Assembly (NCBI GenBank): GCA_947846985.1
Contig: CANTUZ010000026.1
Coordinates: 52,248,730 to 52,312,729 of the forward strand
Origin: Fratercula arctica
Lineage: Eukaryota > Chordata > Aves > Charadriiformes > Alcidae
DNA: 64,000 nucleotides
Direction: 5' to 3'
The notes under the pieces were generated by a model. That model was not told where the DNA came from and did no database searches. It saw only the letters and a program-made list of their open reading frames with translations. Shown here piece after piece: positions 24,701 to 38,164 of this stretch; the first letter of the stretch is position 1; each line of letters starts with the position of its first letter. A program made the position numbers and the translations under genes.

Positions 24701-27700
24701 AGGCTGAAAGGGGCACTTAACCCCCCTATCAAGGAACCAGCAAAGACATTCCAACTCTTCATTTAAGCTGCAAGCTCATGCTTCAATAGCAGAAATAAAA
24801 TTTCTACTGCTTACATGTACAAGGTCAGATTACTGCTGAGCAATAGAAATTTCAGTGGATTCCATACTCTAAGACCTGTCAGAATCTCCAGTAAAGCACA
24901 GTAGCAAAGAAGATGCATCACCTGTTTTATCCAGGAGTGAAATTAGATTGCCTTTAAGTAACAAGTTCTAATCTGCTCTGATTTGAAACAGAATTTGACT
25001 GTTTTCCTGGCTGCTGGGAAAGCTAGGTTCACCTCATGGTCCAAGTCTAAGGGATGCCTCTTCCATCCAATACTCAATATTGGAACCATCAGAGCATTCA
25101 GCAGAATGACCAGGTTCATAAGTCACGTACAGGAGGGATGCACACAAAACCAGTTCAAGCAGATATGCTGTGACACTATTTACTAAGCTGAGTCCTGAAA
25201 TACAAGTGATACTTGATTTAAACATCCTCCAGATACAGGAATGGAAGACAGGGGTGAAGAGCATTACGATTAGGAAGGTTTTGTTAATGGTCTGCTTCAG
25301 AAACTTAAGTGGTACGAAAGTCCACAGGCTGCAGGACTGTATGCATGTGCAGATTTAGATGTCAGCTGAGCACCACTTAAAGAATCTTGGTGGCATCTTA
25401 GTGCTTGTGTTCACCACGTAGGTAAGACTGTGAGTTTAGCTGTAAGTTTCTTGCCAGAATAGCAAAGAACTCAGTGTTCTACGCTGTTCCCACTATCGAG
25501 TTCTCTGGCTTCTCTCATTTTTGTAGCTATTGCACCTTAAGAAGATGTAGGCCTACTGGTTACAGTAGCCAATAAGCCCTATTCTCCTATACATTTATAC
25601 CTGCAAGAGGCATTATTACCTAGACAATGTTTTGTAGTTTATTAATTCACAGCTAAAAATGCAAATACTCTAAGAGGTTTCAGAGCTGTTAACCCAGACC
25701 ATTCTTATTTTACTCATCTTAATATTTTAATCATTTTACCACTATTTATTGACAAAGTGCCTGCTACAGTACCTAGAAAAACATGATCTTGAACCAAGGA
25801 CTGAAGTCCGGAGAAGACAGTTTAATACAGTTTGAAATAACAAAACTACTTACTTTATTGCATATTTATTCCGTGTCAAGTTATTTTCTATATGGTCTAA
25901 TTCCTAAGGAAAAAAATAATATTTTCCCCTATGCCATTTCTCATAGGGCAGCCTGACAAGTGGTCCCTCTGGTGATAGGGTATATTGGGCCTTTGATTGC
26001 TACCAGCTGCGCACAGTACCCTTTGTTGCAGTTTTTGTGTAGATGCTCTCTGTTTGATTTTTCAGGGGTGCAGTGAGTAAAAACCTGTGATTACTGGAAT
26101 TTGCTTTTAGAGAAGATAATTTTTATGAAAACCTGAAAAGAAAATCACATTTTTCTACTGCACTCTAAAGAAAATAAATGTGGCATTATATCTAAGCTAT
26201 TTGTATCACTGATACACCCTGAGACCAAAGGGACTAATATCATGCTTTATAGTGTGACAAATGATGTTAAGGTTGGGATTCCCCTGTGGCGAGAGAGATG
26301 GCTGCAAGAGAATTCAGAGAAAGCAGAGCAATTCTGCACCCTGTACGATACATGCGTGCATGGAAAAAAATCTGTGTAAGTACCTAGCACATATGGCATT
26401 ATTGCATTTGTTAATTAGATACTTTCTACTTTTGTGATTTTGTCATCTTTGTGCTCATTTGTACTTTGCTGTTGAGGGTCCCTATTCTGAAAAAAAGTTT
26501 GGCCTCTAGCAATTCTCCTGAGACAACTGAAATTTTGGCATGCTTACCTCTCAAGCAGAAATTAAGGATGTAGTAGTACATCAGGTCTGGAATGGTCACT
26601 TTAAGAATTTCGGTAAGCTTGAGAAAGTAAACAGAATCTTAGAAAGTTGAGAGAAAAATACACCTCCTGTTTGCATCAAGCACTCCCTAACAACATTCAT
26701 TTAAAAAAAACCCTCAAAACACCAAAACCAACAAACCCCCACAATCTTTTGTTAGTTTTACTAATTTCTTTTCAAAGTAAATGATTTAGGATGGGCAAAG
26801 GGTGATCATCTCTTGCTATTACTGTCAGTTGATCTCAAATGATCTCACTGATTGCCAGGACTTCAGCCAGGATTTGGTTTTACTGTGACCCACACAGTAT
26901 AAAAACAAGTATAAAAAAAAAGATTTAAAAAATGTCAGTCACTAGTCAGAAGATCCTGTAAACTATATAGGCTAGTTTCCTAAGAGCAGTGAAATAAAAA
27001 GATGAAGTTGTTCTTGTAAGGAAAATCTCTTGACTTAAAATTCTGATCAGCACAAAGAGCAAGATAAAACCACCTAAATTAGGAAAATATTTATCCGAAT
27101 CCTTTCTTGTAAGACTATTGTGTACAGAATATTCTGCTGAATGTCCTTCATTCTCAGTACAGGATACTATTTCTTACTACTGACTCTTATGAGAAAATTT
27201 GTTTTCTGCATTACGCATTTTGTAAGACACAAAAGTAGTACTGTTTCAGGACAATAGAATATTAGCTCCTCCAGATGTGATGAAAGCAATGGCTCACAGG
27301 AAAAGAATCCATGCTTTTGAGGTAAATGTGAAACATGAACAGGAAAAACTGATTCTTGCATATCTTTGCCATTGTTAAATGAATTGGAACATGTTTGTTA
27401 CACAATATATAGACAAACACTTTCTATGTGATAAAGAGATTATTAAAAAAAGCATGTGTTTGTGTTCTTTTGGGAGACCCTTAGAGTTTTGAAGTAGGAA
27501 GGCTGGAAGTACAGACCAGAGAATCAACCACTCTGCATCTGCTTTGATAATAATAGGTAATAATAGATAAATGAGTTTATTTTGATAAATTTATTGAACC
27601 TATTTGACAAAGCTAGTGTCTCATCTTCCCTGCCCCCCTTTTTATATATTGTTCTTAGAGAGTTTACACTTTTTGGAATTGATTTATAAGTAGGTATTAT

Positions 27701-29975
27701 TTTCTTAAAAGTTTCAACAATCATATTTGTTCTGTACATAGTTTGTAATAATCAGAAGAGAAATTACAAGGTCAAGTGATGATGGCTAGTATGAGCTTGA
27801 CATATTCCCATAGGTTATTCCTTTTATTCCCTCAATAGACATCAAGTTTGAAAATACTTTCCTAATTCAAATAGTTTTATTTATAAGGTCATCCCTCAAA
27901 ACTTCTTACAATTATTTCTTTCATGTATGTTTTTGCCAGCTTACTGACTTGCTAGAATTTTGATAAAAAATGTATATATTTGGCCTGGTTTTAACTGTGG
28001 ATTCAAAATTAAAAAAAAAAAAGAAAAAAAAGGCTTCAGAAAGCTTCTTTTATAAGGCTCAGTTGTTTTTTATTATTTATTAAGCTTCAATTTGAAACTG
28101 TAAATATGAAATAGATTTAATGTTATGCTTTGATTCTGTCATTGCTTACCAATCCGCTTAGTTGGGAGAGTTTTTTTTCCCTGTGTTTAATAGGCAAAAG
28201 ATAATCTTACTGTAATTATGGATATTTATACCCTTTGCTAACTATTTGTTTATTCCCCATTTCAGTGGAACCTTTTTTTTGGAAGTTTATTAGATTGTCT
28301 GTGCTTAAGAAGAAATATTTTCCAGTTCACTATAACAATTCCTGACTAGATTGAAGACTCTGGTATTTTTGATGCTATACATGGTATGAACACTGTAATT
28401 CTTAAGAATTTAAAATGCTGAGGGTAACATTTATATACTCATTGAACAGTCAAACAGATTTTAGTCCTGATGAACTGAAAGAATGGTAGATTTTAAATGC
28501 GTGTTTTATTTTGACTTACAAAACAAAATATGGAATGTAACTTGTTTAAGCTATGACGTTTCTAGTATCACAACACCACATGTAGAAAAAGATTATGGTA
28601 TTAGAAGAGTTACTGAAAAATAAACCAACAAAGCACATGTTTCTTCTGCCAGGGTGTCTATCATGTCCTAGGTCTGGAATTACTCCGGTGCTCCAAGGAC
28701 TGATATTAGTCCCTCTCCAGGGAAAAAGCAAAACCTGTTTTTCTAAGACAGTGTAGGAGAAGAAGGATATTCTCACTATGAGCAGAAACCCCCTGAGATT
28801 TATGTTACATTCCCACTTTCAAAATACACACAAGTAAGAAATGGAATTTAGGAAAGGTCAGTGTTCAAATCAATAGCAGAAGAGTGCAAATCTGGTTTTG
28901 AATTTGGCAAAGTTCCTACTCATGCCAAACAAGACTGATCATATGGAACAATGCTGTGTCTGTATAGAGGATGCCTGGGTTTCTGCTGGGCCTGGGCAGA
29001 AGGGGTTTTTACGTCAGACTTTCGCCTCTGTGTGAAACAAATGTTCGCTTAATTGCATCTTCCCCAATGATTTTGCAAGGTTTACCTGAAAGTGAGTATG
29101 GGCTTTATTTTAGAGAGGAAAAGGAGGATAATTAGGTTTCCCTCCCTGTACACACAAATATTTCACGTTTGATATAAAGTATTCAAATAATTATGGGTAG
29201 AAATACCTTCTGGCAAATGAGTGGGTCTTGCATATTCTGTGTGAGTGGTGTAGCAATTACCCAACTATATAACACACAATAATTTTCAATGATTTTTCCT
29301 CTGCTGTGTTTTGAACACACTCCAGTTTCCGGAATGCTCTCCAGGAATGCCCTGCTGTTGATGGAGATGGAGATTTTCATGGACAAATACTTAATACATA
29401 TAATGTAATATATTTGGTCACTAGCTAGACACCTAGTTGATCAACACTGAAACGATTCCAACACTTTCAGCGCAGAAGCAAACAGTTTCAGGGAACTTTT
29501 TTTGGGAAGTTTATATTCCTAGAGACTTCAGGTAGCAATTCAGTGGAGAATCCAAGGATCAAAACTGACTTGGAGAATGTGCCTAAAATGGAGAACCAAA
29601 GGCAGGCAGGAGATAATGGCAATGCTAAGAGAGCTATCAGTCATGATGTGCATTGACAGACAACTTCACAGTCCTGCACCTTGGTTAATGTCTGCCCTTC
29701 AGCAGTCTTAGTTCTTTTGTGAGGAAAATTTCCATACATACCCTGAAAAATTTATAGTACTGTGTAGCTAAGTCTAGAGATATTTTTGTAGTATTGACAA
29801 AGTGTGTAAGGCTATAAAAAGAATTGTTGGAACTTCAGGAAATAGCTTCTAATTATAATTATGCCAGCAATGCCATTAACTTCCATACCATTATCTACGA
29901 AGAAGCTTGTATTGCAATATTCTCTTGCAAAACAAAATATCTTGGCAAAATGATTAATTCTTGATTTCCCACACT

Positions 29976-30012
29976 CCCTTCCTCCCCTATCTGCCCTCCC
30001 CCCAACCCCCCC
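29976..30012 (-). other. C-run cluster, quadruplex-prone on the minus strand
   Basis: C-runs of 3, 4, 3, 6 and 7 bases fall within 37 bases, separated by 1 to 7 bases. On the minus strand this gives G7-TT-G6-A-G3-loop7-G4, fitting a quadruplex with one longer loop. There is no neighbouring gene. Confidence 0.65.
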
Positions 30013-30589
30013 TCAAGTTTAATATCTCATTATAGGATGCGCAGAATGTAATTTGAATGCAATTGGTAGTGACTCCCTGGTAGTGTTTCCACTCACAGAA
30101 TTTCTGATAAATATTTTCTAAGGTCTTTCCTGCCCTTGCAAAAGTAGTAGGTAAAAATGACTGTCTTTCTCTAGTGGCTGATCCAGATTAGACATTACCA
30201 AGTCTCTCATGTCTTTTGGCTAAGCAGTTAAACAGGAAAAGCTCATATTCCTAGCTAAAATGATGCTAACCCAGTCTTTGGAAGCTTTCCAGGCAAACAG
30301 GGAACTCCTTCCACACAGAAGGGATGTAGATTGTCAGAGAGCATATGGTTTCTTTCTCTAAATCTCATTCAGTGTGAAAACAGCAGGAATTTTTATCCTT
30401 TGGCTGTCAGATATGTTCATGTGCACATACTATAATAAAAAATGCTATCCTTGAGATTTCTCCATTGTTTGTTGTTATCTTTGTCTTATGTGCGAATATC
30501 TACATTTACATGTGCACTGCATTTTTATTTTCCTTCTTTCCCATATAAATGAGGCCATTGTAGTTGGTATAAATAACAGTCATACTTAG

Positions 30590-30960
30590 AAAGCCGCTTG
30601 ATATGTGTGTTGATTATTAGCAATTAAACATTTGATTGTTACTCAGCAGCAGTATGGGATTTGGTTGGTTTAATCCTTTATTGTTTAATTATTGTTTGAA
30701 AATTCAATAAAATGTTAGTATAAAAAGGTAGTAATACTAAAGAAAATCTGATGGATATTCAACGCTATGTAACTGTAGGCTAAGAAACAATGCAGCAGTG
30801 CTGATTATCTGATTTATAATGAAAGACGGCTTGTGGAGTTAATCTTAGGTCTATGAAACAAGAGATTAGCAAAACAACTCAATTGTTTTAACTGCTAATT
30901 ACGCATTTCATTTTGACAAAAATGGCCTGCACTAAGGGAGTCATGATTCAGTTCTGGCAT
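30590..30960. other. Possible conserved non-coding element
   Basis: This unique segment lacks homopolymers and repeats and is dense in homeodomain-type cores (TAAT/ATTA, for example 'TGATTATTAGCAATTAAAC' and 'CTGCTAATTACGCATTTC'). That is the usual look of deeply conserved enhancers in vertebrate gene deserts. Conservation cannot be seen from one sequence, so this is inference. Confidence 0.2.
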
Positions 30961-33920
30961 TTTACCTGAAAAGGGAAAAGTAGCATGCAGAACAATCAAG
31001 TAATTTTGCTCCTTTGTAGAGCAGAAATGGATAATTCAGCATTGAGATGAATACAGCTGTTTTTTTCAGCAACAGTGTCATATGAAAAGTGACAGATCAC
31101 CTCAAAGGGTAAATGTGATTTGCACAGAAGTCATAGTAGTTAACATATTTACACTCTTTACACCAGAAAAAGATGCTTTTTTCCTAGATAAATACTCCTG
31201 TGATGACTACTGTACATTTACAGTGTGTAATTGTAAGAGCACTACTTGCATTGTCTTTTGTGAGCACAAATTCAACCTCTCCTTTGGTCACCATGGAGAG
31301 CCTCTTTGTAATAGTACAAAGCAACTCTATTGTGTGAGGTATGGGGGATGGAAGTAGTATAGAATACATGCAAGCAGTTAATTTATGGGTCTTGTTGCTG
31401 CTGCTATTCCACATGCCATGTGATCCGTGTACGATCTTTCTCCTACTGACCCATATGCCATATGTATATTGGTGGATTTGAAGATTTCAGCAGTATGCAG
31501 GAAAGCCTGCTTAAGCAATGAAAATATTTTCCTAATCAGGGAAGTAATCTACTGCAAACTTTTCTCTGCATAGTGTGTTTTTCCTTCATCAAGCTGGTTA
31601 CCTCCTGTTTGCATGTAGGTGATGACAGAAGAAAAATTAACCTCTGATGAGCTCTAGCAAATGAGCGTGCACAGAGTGGTACCGAATCTACTATGATACT
31701 ATGAAAATGCAGAAAAGTGGAATGGAATCAAGCCTGGCACCTTTTATGACACTGAATCTCAGATATTTTCCTCAAAGGACTATGTTCTGCATTATTCCAC
31801 TGTATGAGTCCCTTTTACAGCCCAGCCTCACATTGTAACAACCGTCTTTGGTTTTTTAGTGGTTTCTTTCCAGAGATGGAAAGAAAGCTTAGCATGTATG
31901 AAGCCCCTTGTTGAAATATTATGTTGGTATAAACCCCAGAATTATTAAAAAGTATGTCAGCAAACATCATTTTAGTATTTTAAAGTTCTAGCTTGCATTC
32001 TGACAAAGGATATCAGAAACCTGCCTATTCTCGCATTCTTACAATATTACCCTCTGCATAGTTTGAAATATTGGAATTGGATACTCTCACATTGAGTATC
32101 CATCTACAGTACCCTTCTCGTATATAAATAAAACAACTTTACCTTTTATGCCCTTTGCTTACGTGTGCAACATATTAATCTCTTCAAAATACTCCAAAAG
32201 GTAATTTGTCTTCACATATAGGGGAAAGAAATCAGAACTAAGCGTACCAACAGACTTTGTCTTACTTCCTCTGGTAGGACCTCACACTTTGGTGGACTCC
32301 TAAGAGCTGTAGAAAGGAATATTCTTTGAAAATCTCATAATGTAGACAATTTTACATAAGTTGAGGCTAAGTTCGAGATATGAAGTCAATTGATCTCTCT
32401 CCTAACTAGAAACACGTTTTCGTACTGGAGATTCATTTACCTGGGAAAAAATACAAAAGTTGTGGTAGCAGCATTTTCATATGCAGTTAAAGGTTGTGTT
32501 AGCACTTTCATTTTTAAAAGGTTTTTAACTTGTCTATAAAATAAAAATTGCTTCAGGACAACATTTGTTATTTACAGTTAAAATTAAATATAGTGACATA
32601 TTGAATAGAAGGGTGAAAGCATGAGGAAAGGGAGGGGGAAGCATTGAGGCGAAATCAGTAAATTTTACTCCAATCATGGTTTTTTGCCCTTTAATAGATG
32701 AAAAAGAGCTATAATTTTTAAAACAACAAAAAGGTGCCTATTTGTACAATGGTTTCATTATAACATTTTGAGAAACAAAAATGTATTTCACTCTGATAAA
32801 TGAGCACATGCAGTGGCTGATTTCTGAAAGGTGTCTTTTATTCTTTAAAGAGCTTTATCTTTGGTCTTGCTGTGTTCAATGGAAAGTTGCATTTCTGGAA
32901 AGAGATTGGAAAAGGCGTGAGAGAATTGGGTAGAAAGTCCAAAAATAGTTTAGAAGGCATGAATATAGGATAAATTAGGAAAAATTAAAGGTAAACATTA
33001 ATTGAGAGAGAATAATAAAAATGCAAAACCCCTTAATCTTTGCTGTAAAAAAAGGTGAAAACAGTATGAAATAGTGAGTTATAATGGAGAATTTAATGGA
33101 AAACTACACAGAGCAAACAAATACCCAGACATTGATATCAAAGTACCCAAATATGGCAAATAGAAAAAAAACATAAAAAATCTTCCAGAAAAAAAGTGTA
33201 TATGAAAGCCAGAAATAAGATAAGACTATATAGTGTTTGCATTGTAATACTCTCTCTAGAAAGTATTAGAGCTGTAATAGTTATTGCTGGAATAACAAAT
33301 GCACTGATTGTTCCAGAACTAACAAAAATATTTTCCTAGCCTGGATCTGGGACCTGGAAAAAATGAATAAAAGCTTTTGGGTTCTCCTGATGCCAAGCTC
33401 CTACTTGACAGATTTCAGTTTCCGAAGCTCTCCATGTGCAGTGCAGTGCTGGCTACTCAAACGTAGTGTGAGAAAACTGGCAGATGTCTGGAAGAGCTAC
33501 AAGTCTAGCTCTCAATCTCCCCTTGAGAAAATACACACTGTTTCCCTACCTCTGTCACACAGATGCTGCAACCCCTCATCTTCAAGGTATATTAATGTGG
33601 ATCCCTCTGGTAAAAGATGAGGGGACCACATATTTCATAAAAGAATCCAGTCACTTCCGGTTGAGTTGGAGAACACTGCTGGATCAGAGGATGACATTCG
33701 TGATGCTTAACAGCTTGAAGTGCATTTAAATGACATCAGCAGAAGATCAAACTCAAAAGAGTGAGAATAGAAAGGACAAAGGAGATGTTTAAAGAAAATA
33801 CCAGATAGAACTTTAAAAAAGTTGTTTATCAAATTAATAGTGTGAAACCAAATTATATATGAACGCCTAAGTATAAAAAATTTTAGAGTAAAATTATGTT
33901 ATTGTTGAAAGCTTTTTAAA

Positions 33921-33944
33921 TTTTTTTTATTTTTTTTTTTTTTT
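33921..33944. repeat. T-rich tract (T8-A-T15)
   Basis: Two T-runs separated by one A. Simple low-complexity sequence with no element recognised beside it. Confidence 0.85.
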
Positions 33945-34198
33945 ACAAAATGCAGTACAGTAGATGCCAAAGAACATAGATTGAGTCATCGTAATATGAT
34001 GCATAGCTTTCTGTAGGAAGAAAAACTTGTAACACTAAAAATTTTTTTCTCCTGAAAAAGTGAGTGACATGCTTGTAAGTACTACTGTAAAGTGTGAATA
34101 AATGTAACTAATTTTACTTGCTATTCTTCAGGCTGTTTACAAGGTGACCATTCAGTCAGATCATTTTCTCTACCTTCAGCCTCTTTCACCTTATTACC

Positions 34199-34537
34199 TT
34201 ATTAATGTTTACAAGTATCTAAAGGGTGGGTTTAAGGAGGATGGAGCAAGATTCTTTTCAGTGGTTCCCAGTAACAGGACGGGGGGTAACAGGCACAAGC
34301 TGGAACACAGGAAGCTCTGAACAAATACGAGAAAAAACTTCTTTACAGTGAGGGTGACAGAGCACTGCAACAGGCTGCCCAGGGAGGTTGTGGAGTCCCC
34401 TTCTCTGGAGGTTTTCAAGACCCACCTGGATGCAGTCCTGACTGATGTGCTCTAGACAATCCTGCTTTAGCAGGGGAGTTGGACTAGATGATCTCTAGAG
34501 GTCCCTTCCAACCCTGAAATTCCATGATTCCATGATT
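34199..34537 (+). mobile_element. CR1 LINE, 3' end, 5'-truncated
   Basis: Plus-strand translation shows the C-terminus of the CR1 ORF2 protein: [31 protein letters not shown], then a stop, then KNFFTVRVTEHCNRLP and [16 protein letters not shown]. It is followed by the CR1 3' untranslated segment (GTTGGACTAGATGATCTCTAGAGGTC) and the terminal octamer-type repeat ATTCCATGATTCCATG. The 5' end is lost, as is normal after incomplete reverse transcription. The in-frame TGA after 'GGAAGCTC' shows it is inactive. There is no poly(A) tail, as expected for CR1. Confidence 0.95.
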
Positions 34538-37500
34538 AGTCAAAACCAGTATCATCTGTTTGATTATAATATTCTTTCTAGTTGAACTTAGTGGTCATGT
34601 ATGCTGCTAGACATTGTACAAAGTGGTGGTTCAGTAGTGAAATTCACAGACCCAGTGTATTTAAGTTGTGAATTACCCACTCTTATTATGATTAAATATG
34701 TTGTTTTCAGACAATCATGCAATGGTTTCTTTAAATAACACTGTGGAATACACTTTTTTCCCAATGCAAACATATGTCCTATCAATGTGGCATCATACAT
34801 GCATATACTCAGGTACAGACAAGAGCAGACTTAGTGCAGCCGCAGAGTATAGATCTTTAAACAACATCAATCAGCTTTCAACAGGCTTTATTATTTTACC
34901 ATTATTATATACAATCTTTCTTCTGCAAATCCATATGCATCAAAACAATTTTGGGGCTAAAATGGAAGTAAGTAAATGCAACAGACTAAATTCTTCACAT
35001 AACTAAGAGTTTGTAGGAGTGGAGCTAAGTGGAAAGTTATTATTTGTTCCAAATGTATCTCTTGCTTTGTATCCCTCTGTATCCCTCACTTTGAATTTAC
35101 ATGAGCATTTGCCTTGTTTTAATTAAACTACAAATTATGGAATCACGATTAGAGACAGGGTTCTAATTTCTGCACTATTTCAGCTGAAATTTTAAGATGC
35201 TGAAGACATTAAATGGTAAAGGAAAAAAGCTTTAGCTGCTAATCAGTAATATCTGAAGAGCCTGATGCCATACAGCAGAAATACTATACATTCCTATTCT
35301 ACCAAAATAAAAAGGAAAATTTTAGGCATGCTAGACTGAGCAGAAGATGAAATTAAAAAGAATATATGAAGTAAAATATTGTATTACTTTGCATAGAAAG
35401 GTAACAGAGTGTTTGGCATTGGGTTTCATTTTGATCATCCTACAAGGCCATGTTTAGTTAAACCAGATAACTAAAAGTTTTGGCAAGACTGTGAGCAAAG
35501 TTGATTTTTGTTTTGAAGATTTGTTTGCATGCAAGACAGATGAGAAAGACTGGTTTCATTATCTTTGCAGAGAAAATTGGCTCTTCTGTTTGAGAAACTT
35601 GAAAACATGCTTTGGATAATTCATACAAATAAGTAAGTAAAAAGAAAGGCGTTCATTTTATCATGTCTCTTTAAAGGCTCTTGCCTTGCCTTTTCACTGG
35701 AAAACTAGTGTTAGTAATGCAGGCAGCCTGCTGTGGCCAGAACAGTAGTTTCATAAAACAGGATAGTGGTAATGATGTCTGTGAACCCCATGGAGATAGC
35801 TCGAAACTTCTGACAGTTGCTTAATGAAATTAGGACTTTCTTTTTTGCTTGGAAATCTTTTTATTTCACTAATTGGACTGTATTTTATGGTGATGTAATA
35901 CACAGTTAAAACTTACATCTGTGTTGTGTCATTTTTAGTTTCAATCTCTATGTTCTTGATCTGTTTATTTACAGAGAACAATTACCCTTTTAGGTTGTGT
36001 TATATATTCTCACTAGCTGAAATGGCCCTTGGAAGTCAAAATAATTAAGTGTTCTATCATATTGACAACAAGCCTTACCTGATAAAAATCTGAGCATTAA
36101 ATAAAAGGTAGAGTTTGTTCTACAGGAAAGGTTGGTATGTGTCACTGCGTACCACAAATGGTTTTACGAGGAGCTAATTGTTCCATTTGTCTTAACTCAA
36201 ATAATTAGAAGACCTGGCCACTAGGTCTGCCCACTGTGCAGTATCTTTTTGTCCACTGCAAGCTGCAGTGTAACAATAAATGTGATTTGGAGCGGATCTT
36301 CATGCCACAAATAAAGTTAGTGCATCCAGATTTGGAAAATGACAGCAGTAATATTCCCTTAGTAAAGCTGGAGCTTAGCCCTGCTATACTTATTAAAAAG
36401 CCTATTCATACAAATTAAATCCATTCCATATCCTGGCCTCTGATGACAGCTCCATTTTTTTCCTTGTCTGGTTTGAATTGCCTCAAGTCTGTACCCAGAA
36501 AGAATTTATCCCTTTCAAGAGAATTCTCCAAGCCTATAATAAATTCACATGGGTCGTCCCATCAATGTGGTGAATTTGCATTATTATTTCATTATGAGAA
36601 GGAAAGAAAGAGGATTAGATCTCTTGCAGCATTGGCAGTGCCTAATTCAACCTGAACACATGATTAAAGCTGGCATTTATGACTTTAACTGTCAAAGAAA
36701 ACTAATTGTAAACTGAGAGCTGTGGATAATTATGGCCTTTGCTGTTAAACTGTTTTTCTCCTATTTATCACACGACAAACTACAGACAACACTACTGTTT
36801 GCATTTAGCTCTCGGTTACTTGGAGCCTATTTATGCAAATGAAAATTGATCTAGATTCTCAAATTGATGGCTCTATGTAAACTTACTTTCAATCATGCTG
36901 TAAAAACTATGAAAAAAGGTGGCACTTATGCTCCAATATCCATGACACTGCATTTTGTATTGTATTACTCGTAAGTACCCTTAGTTTTTAGCATCTGTCT
37001 GGTTAATATGTTTCACATGAATGCTACTGGATAAGTAAGTTATTTAAACTACCTTCTTACAGGAGGTACTTTCCTTTGCCTTTTATTGTCTTTCATATGT
37101 TGCTTGCATGGATTTGTTATCTTATAGAACTGTATACATCATAGTTCAATAAACTGCCTGTACATTTATAGAGAAAGGAGTCCCTGAGACTCTGGAATAA
37201 AAGTTGTGATAATAACAGATTTAATGTGCTTTCTTGGAAAACAACTACAGGAATAGTTCAAGGCTTTCGCCTTCATATTGCCTTTTTTTTTTTTCCCCCT
37301 CCACCCTTTTTATTTTTTTCTTCCCCCTTGTAATGGATTCCAGATAGGAGAGATTAGGCATGTGGAAAGCAGGAAATTCTGGATGTTGCAAGTGATGCAA
37401 GTTGCAATTTTTGAGTGTTTCTTGACTCAGTGTTAACTGAAAACCAGAATACATTGACTGGGGCTTCTGACCTTTCAAAAGAGATATGAATAAAAAAGGA

Positions 37501-38094
37501 GACATGAGTAAGAAATATAAAATCTATAAAAAAAATACATAGGGAATAACTTTATGATGTATCACAGTAGAAGAGTTATGATCAACTAACAGCTGTCTAC
37601 AAGACAGGAAGAAATGCTTTTTTCACAGTAACGTATAATTATTCATTTCCCCAGAATACTGTTGTGACCAAATATAACTCGTTCAAAAAGGGTTAGCTTC
37701 ATTAGTGACTTCTAACATGACAATACTGAGCGTAATCCTTGGGTCAGGAACTCCTGCATCTCTAGTTGTTGGAGCTGGACTGTTTCCTGTAGTCTCCTCC
37801 TAATCACCTGCTGGATACTGCAAGAGACAGAAGACTTGAAAACAGATTTTTGGTGTGACAGTTTAGTGTCATATTCACAGTTCCCAGGCAGAGGAATATA
37901 GCGAGAAGGGTCTTAGTAGGACTCATAATGCAGCAGAAGCAATAATTTGGGGTGCGGTAATTACAAAATCTTTCTGAGCTTCATTAGCCAATGAAATAAA
38001 AACTAGTTGATGGCAACATGCAAATCAGAACAAAAGTGTAAATGTAAAAAAACCCCTTAGGGTGTAAGCTGCAATAATATACTGAGTTAGTTAC
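34538..38094. other. Non-coding DNA, possible conserved elements
   Basis: No gene recognised. The part around 36700-36880 contains the octamer ATGCAAAT (36833-36840) and several TAAT/ATTA cores in repeat-free sequence, suggesting but not proving an enhancer-type conserved element. Open frames at 34698-35006 and 36443-36655 have no domain. A pyrimidine-rich tract is at 37282-37328. Confidence 0.6.
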
Positions 38095-38164
38095 AATCCG
38101 TTAGGTTGGGATCTGAGTCACAATGCATAGTAGCATTGTGACTCAGATCCCAACCTAACTGATT
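38095..38164. repeat. 70-bp near-perfect palindrome (27-bp perfect arms)
   Basis: The left arm 38100-38126 (GTTAGGTTGGGATCTGAGTC...) and right arm 38133-38159 are exact reverse complements over 27 bases, with the loop ATAGTA between them. One mismatched pair and four further pairs (AATC/GATT) extend the arms to 32 bases. Each arm holds an AP-1-type core (TGAGTCA at 38114-38120, TGACTCA at 38139-38145). Perfect pairing points to a recent template-switch duplication. A microRNA precursor is possible but less likely, since such stems normally carry bulges and a larger loop. No flanking direct repeat was seen. Confidence 0.95.

Larger units (their letters stand above)
23628..34198. other. 10.6-kb gene-free stretch
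   Basis: Almost entirely single-copy AT-rich DNA. It contains a MIR-like fragment (24641-24700), a C-run cluster (29976-30012) and T/A tracts at 28009-28030 and 33921-33944. Two segments (30590-30960 and roughly 26280-26360) have the balanced, TAAT-rich look of conserved non-coding DNA, but this cannot be tested here. The cysteine-containing 91-codon frame at 31082-31357 is not recognised. Confidence 0.6.

Noticed and set aside
31082..31357. 91-codon frame with a cysteine-rich middle
   Set aside because: About ten cysteines but no recognisable spacing, and an overlapping open frame on the other strand; kept only as a weak curiosity.
38095..38164. Annotation of the palindrome as a microRNA gene
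   Set aside because: The stem is too perfect and the loop too short for a typical precursor, and no known seed is recognised; left as a palindrome.
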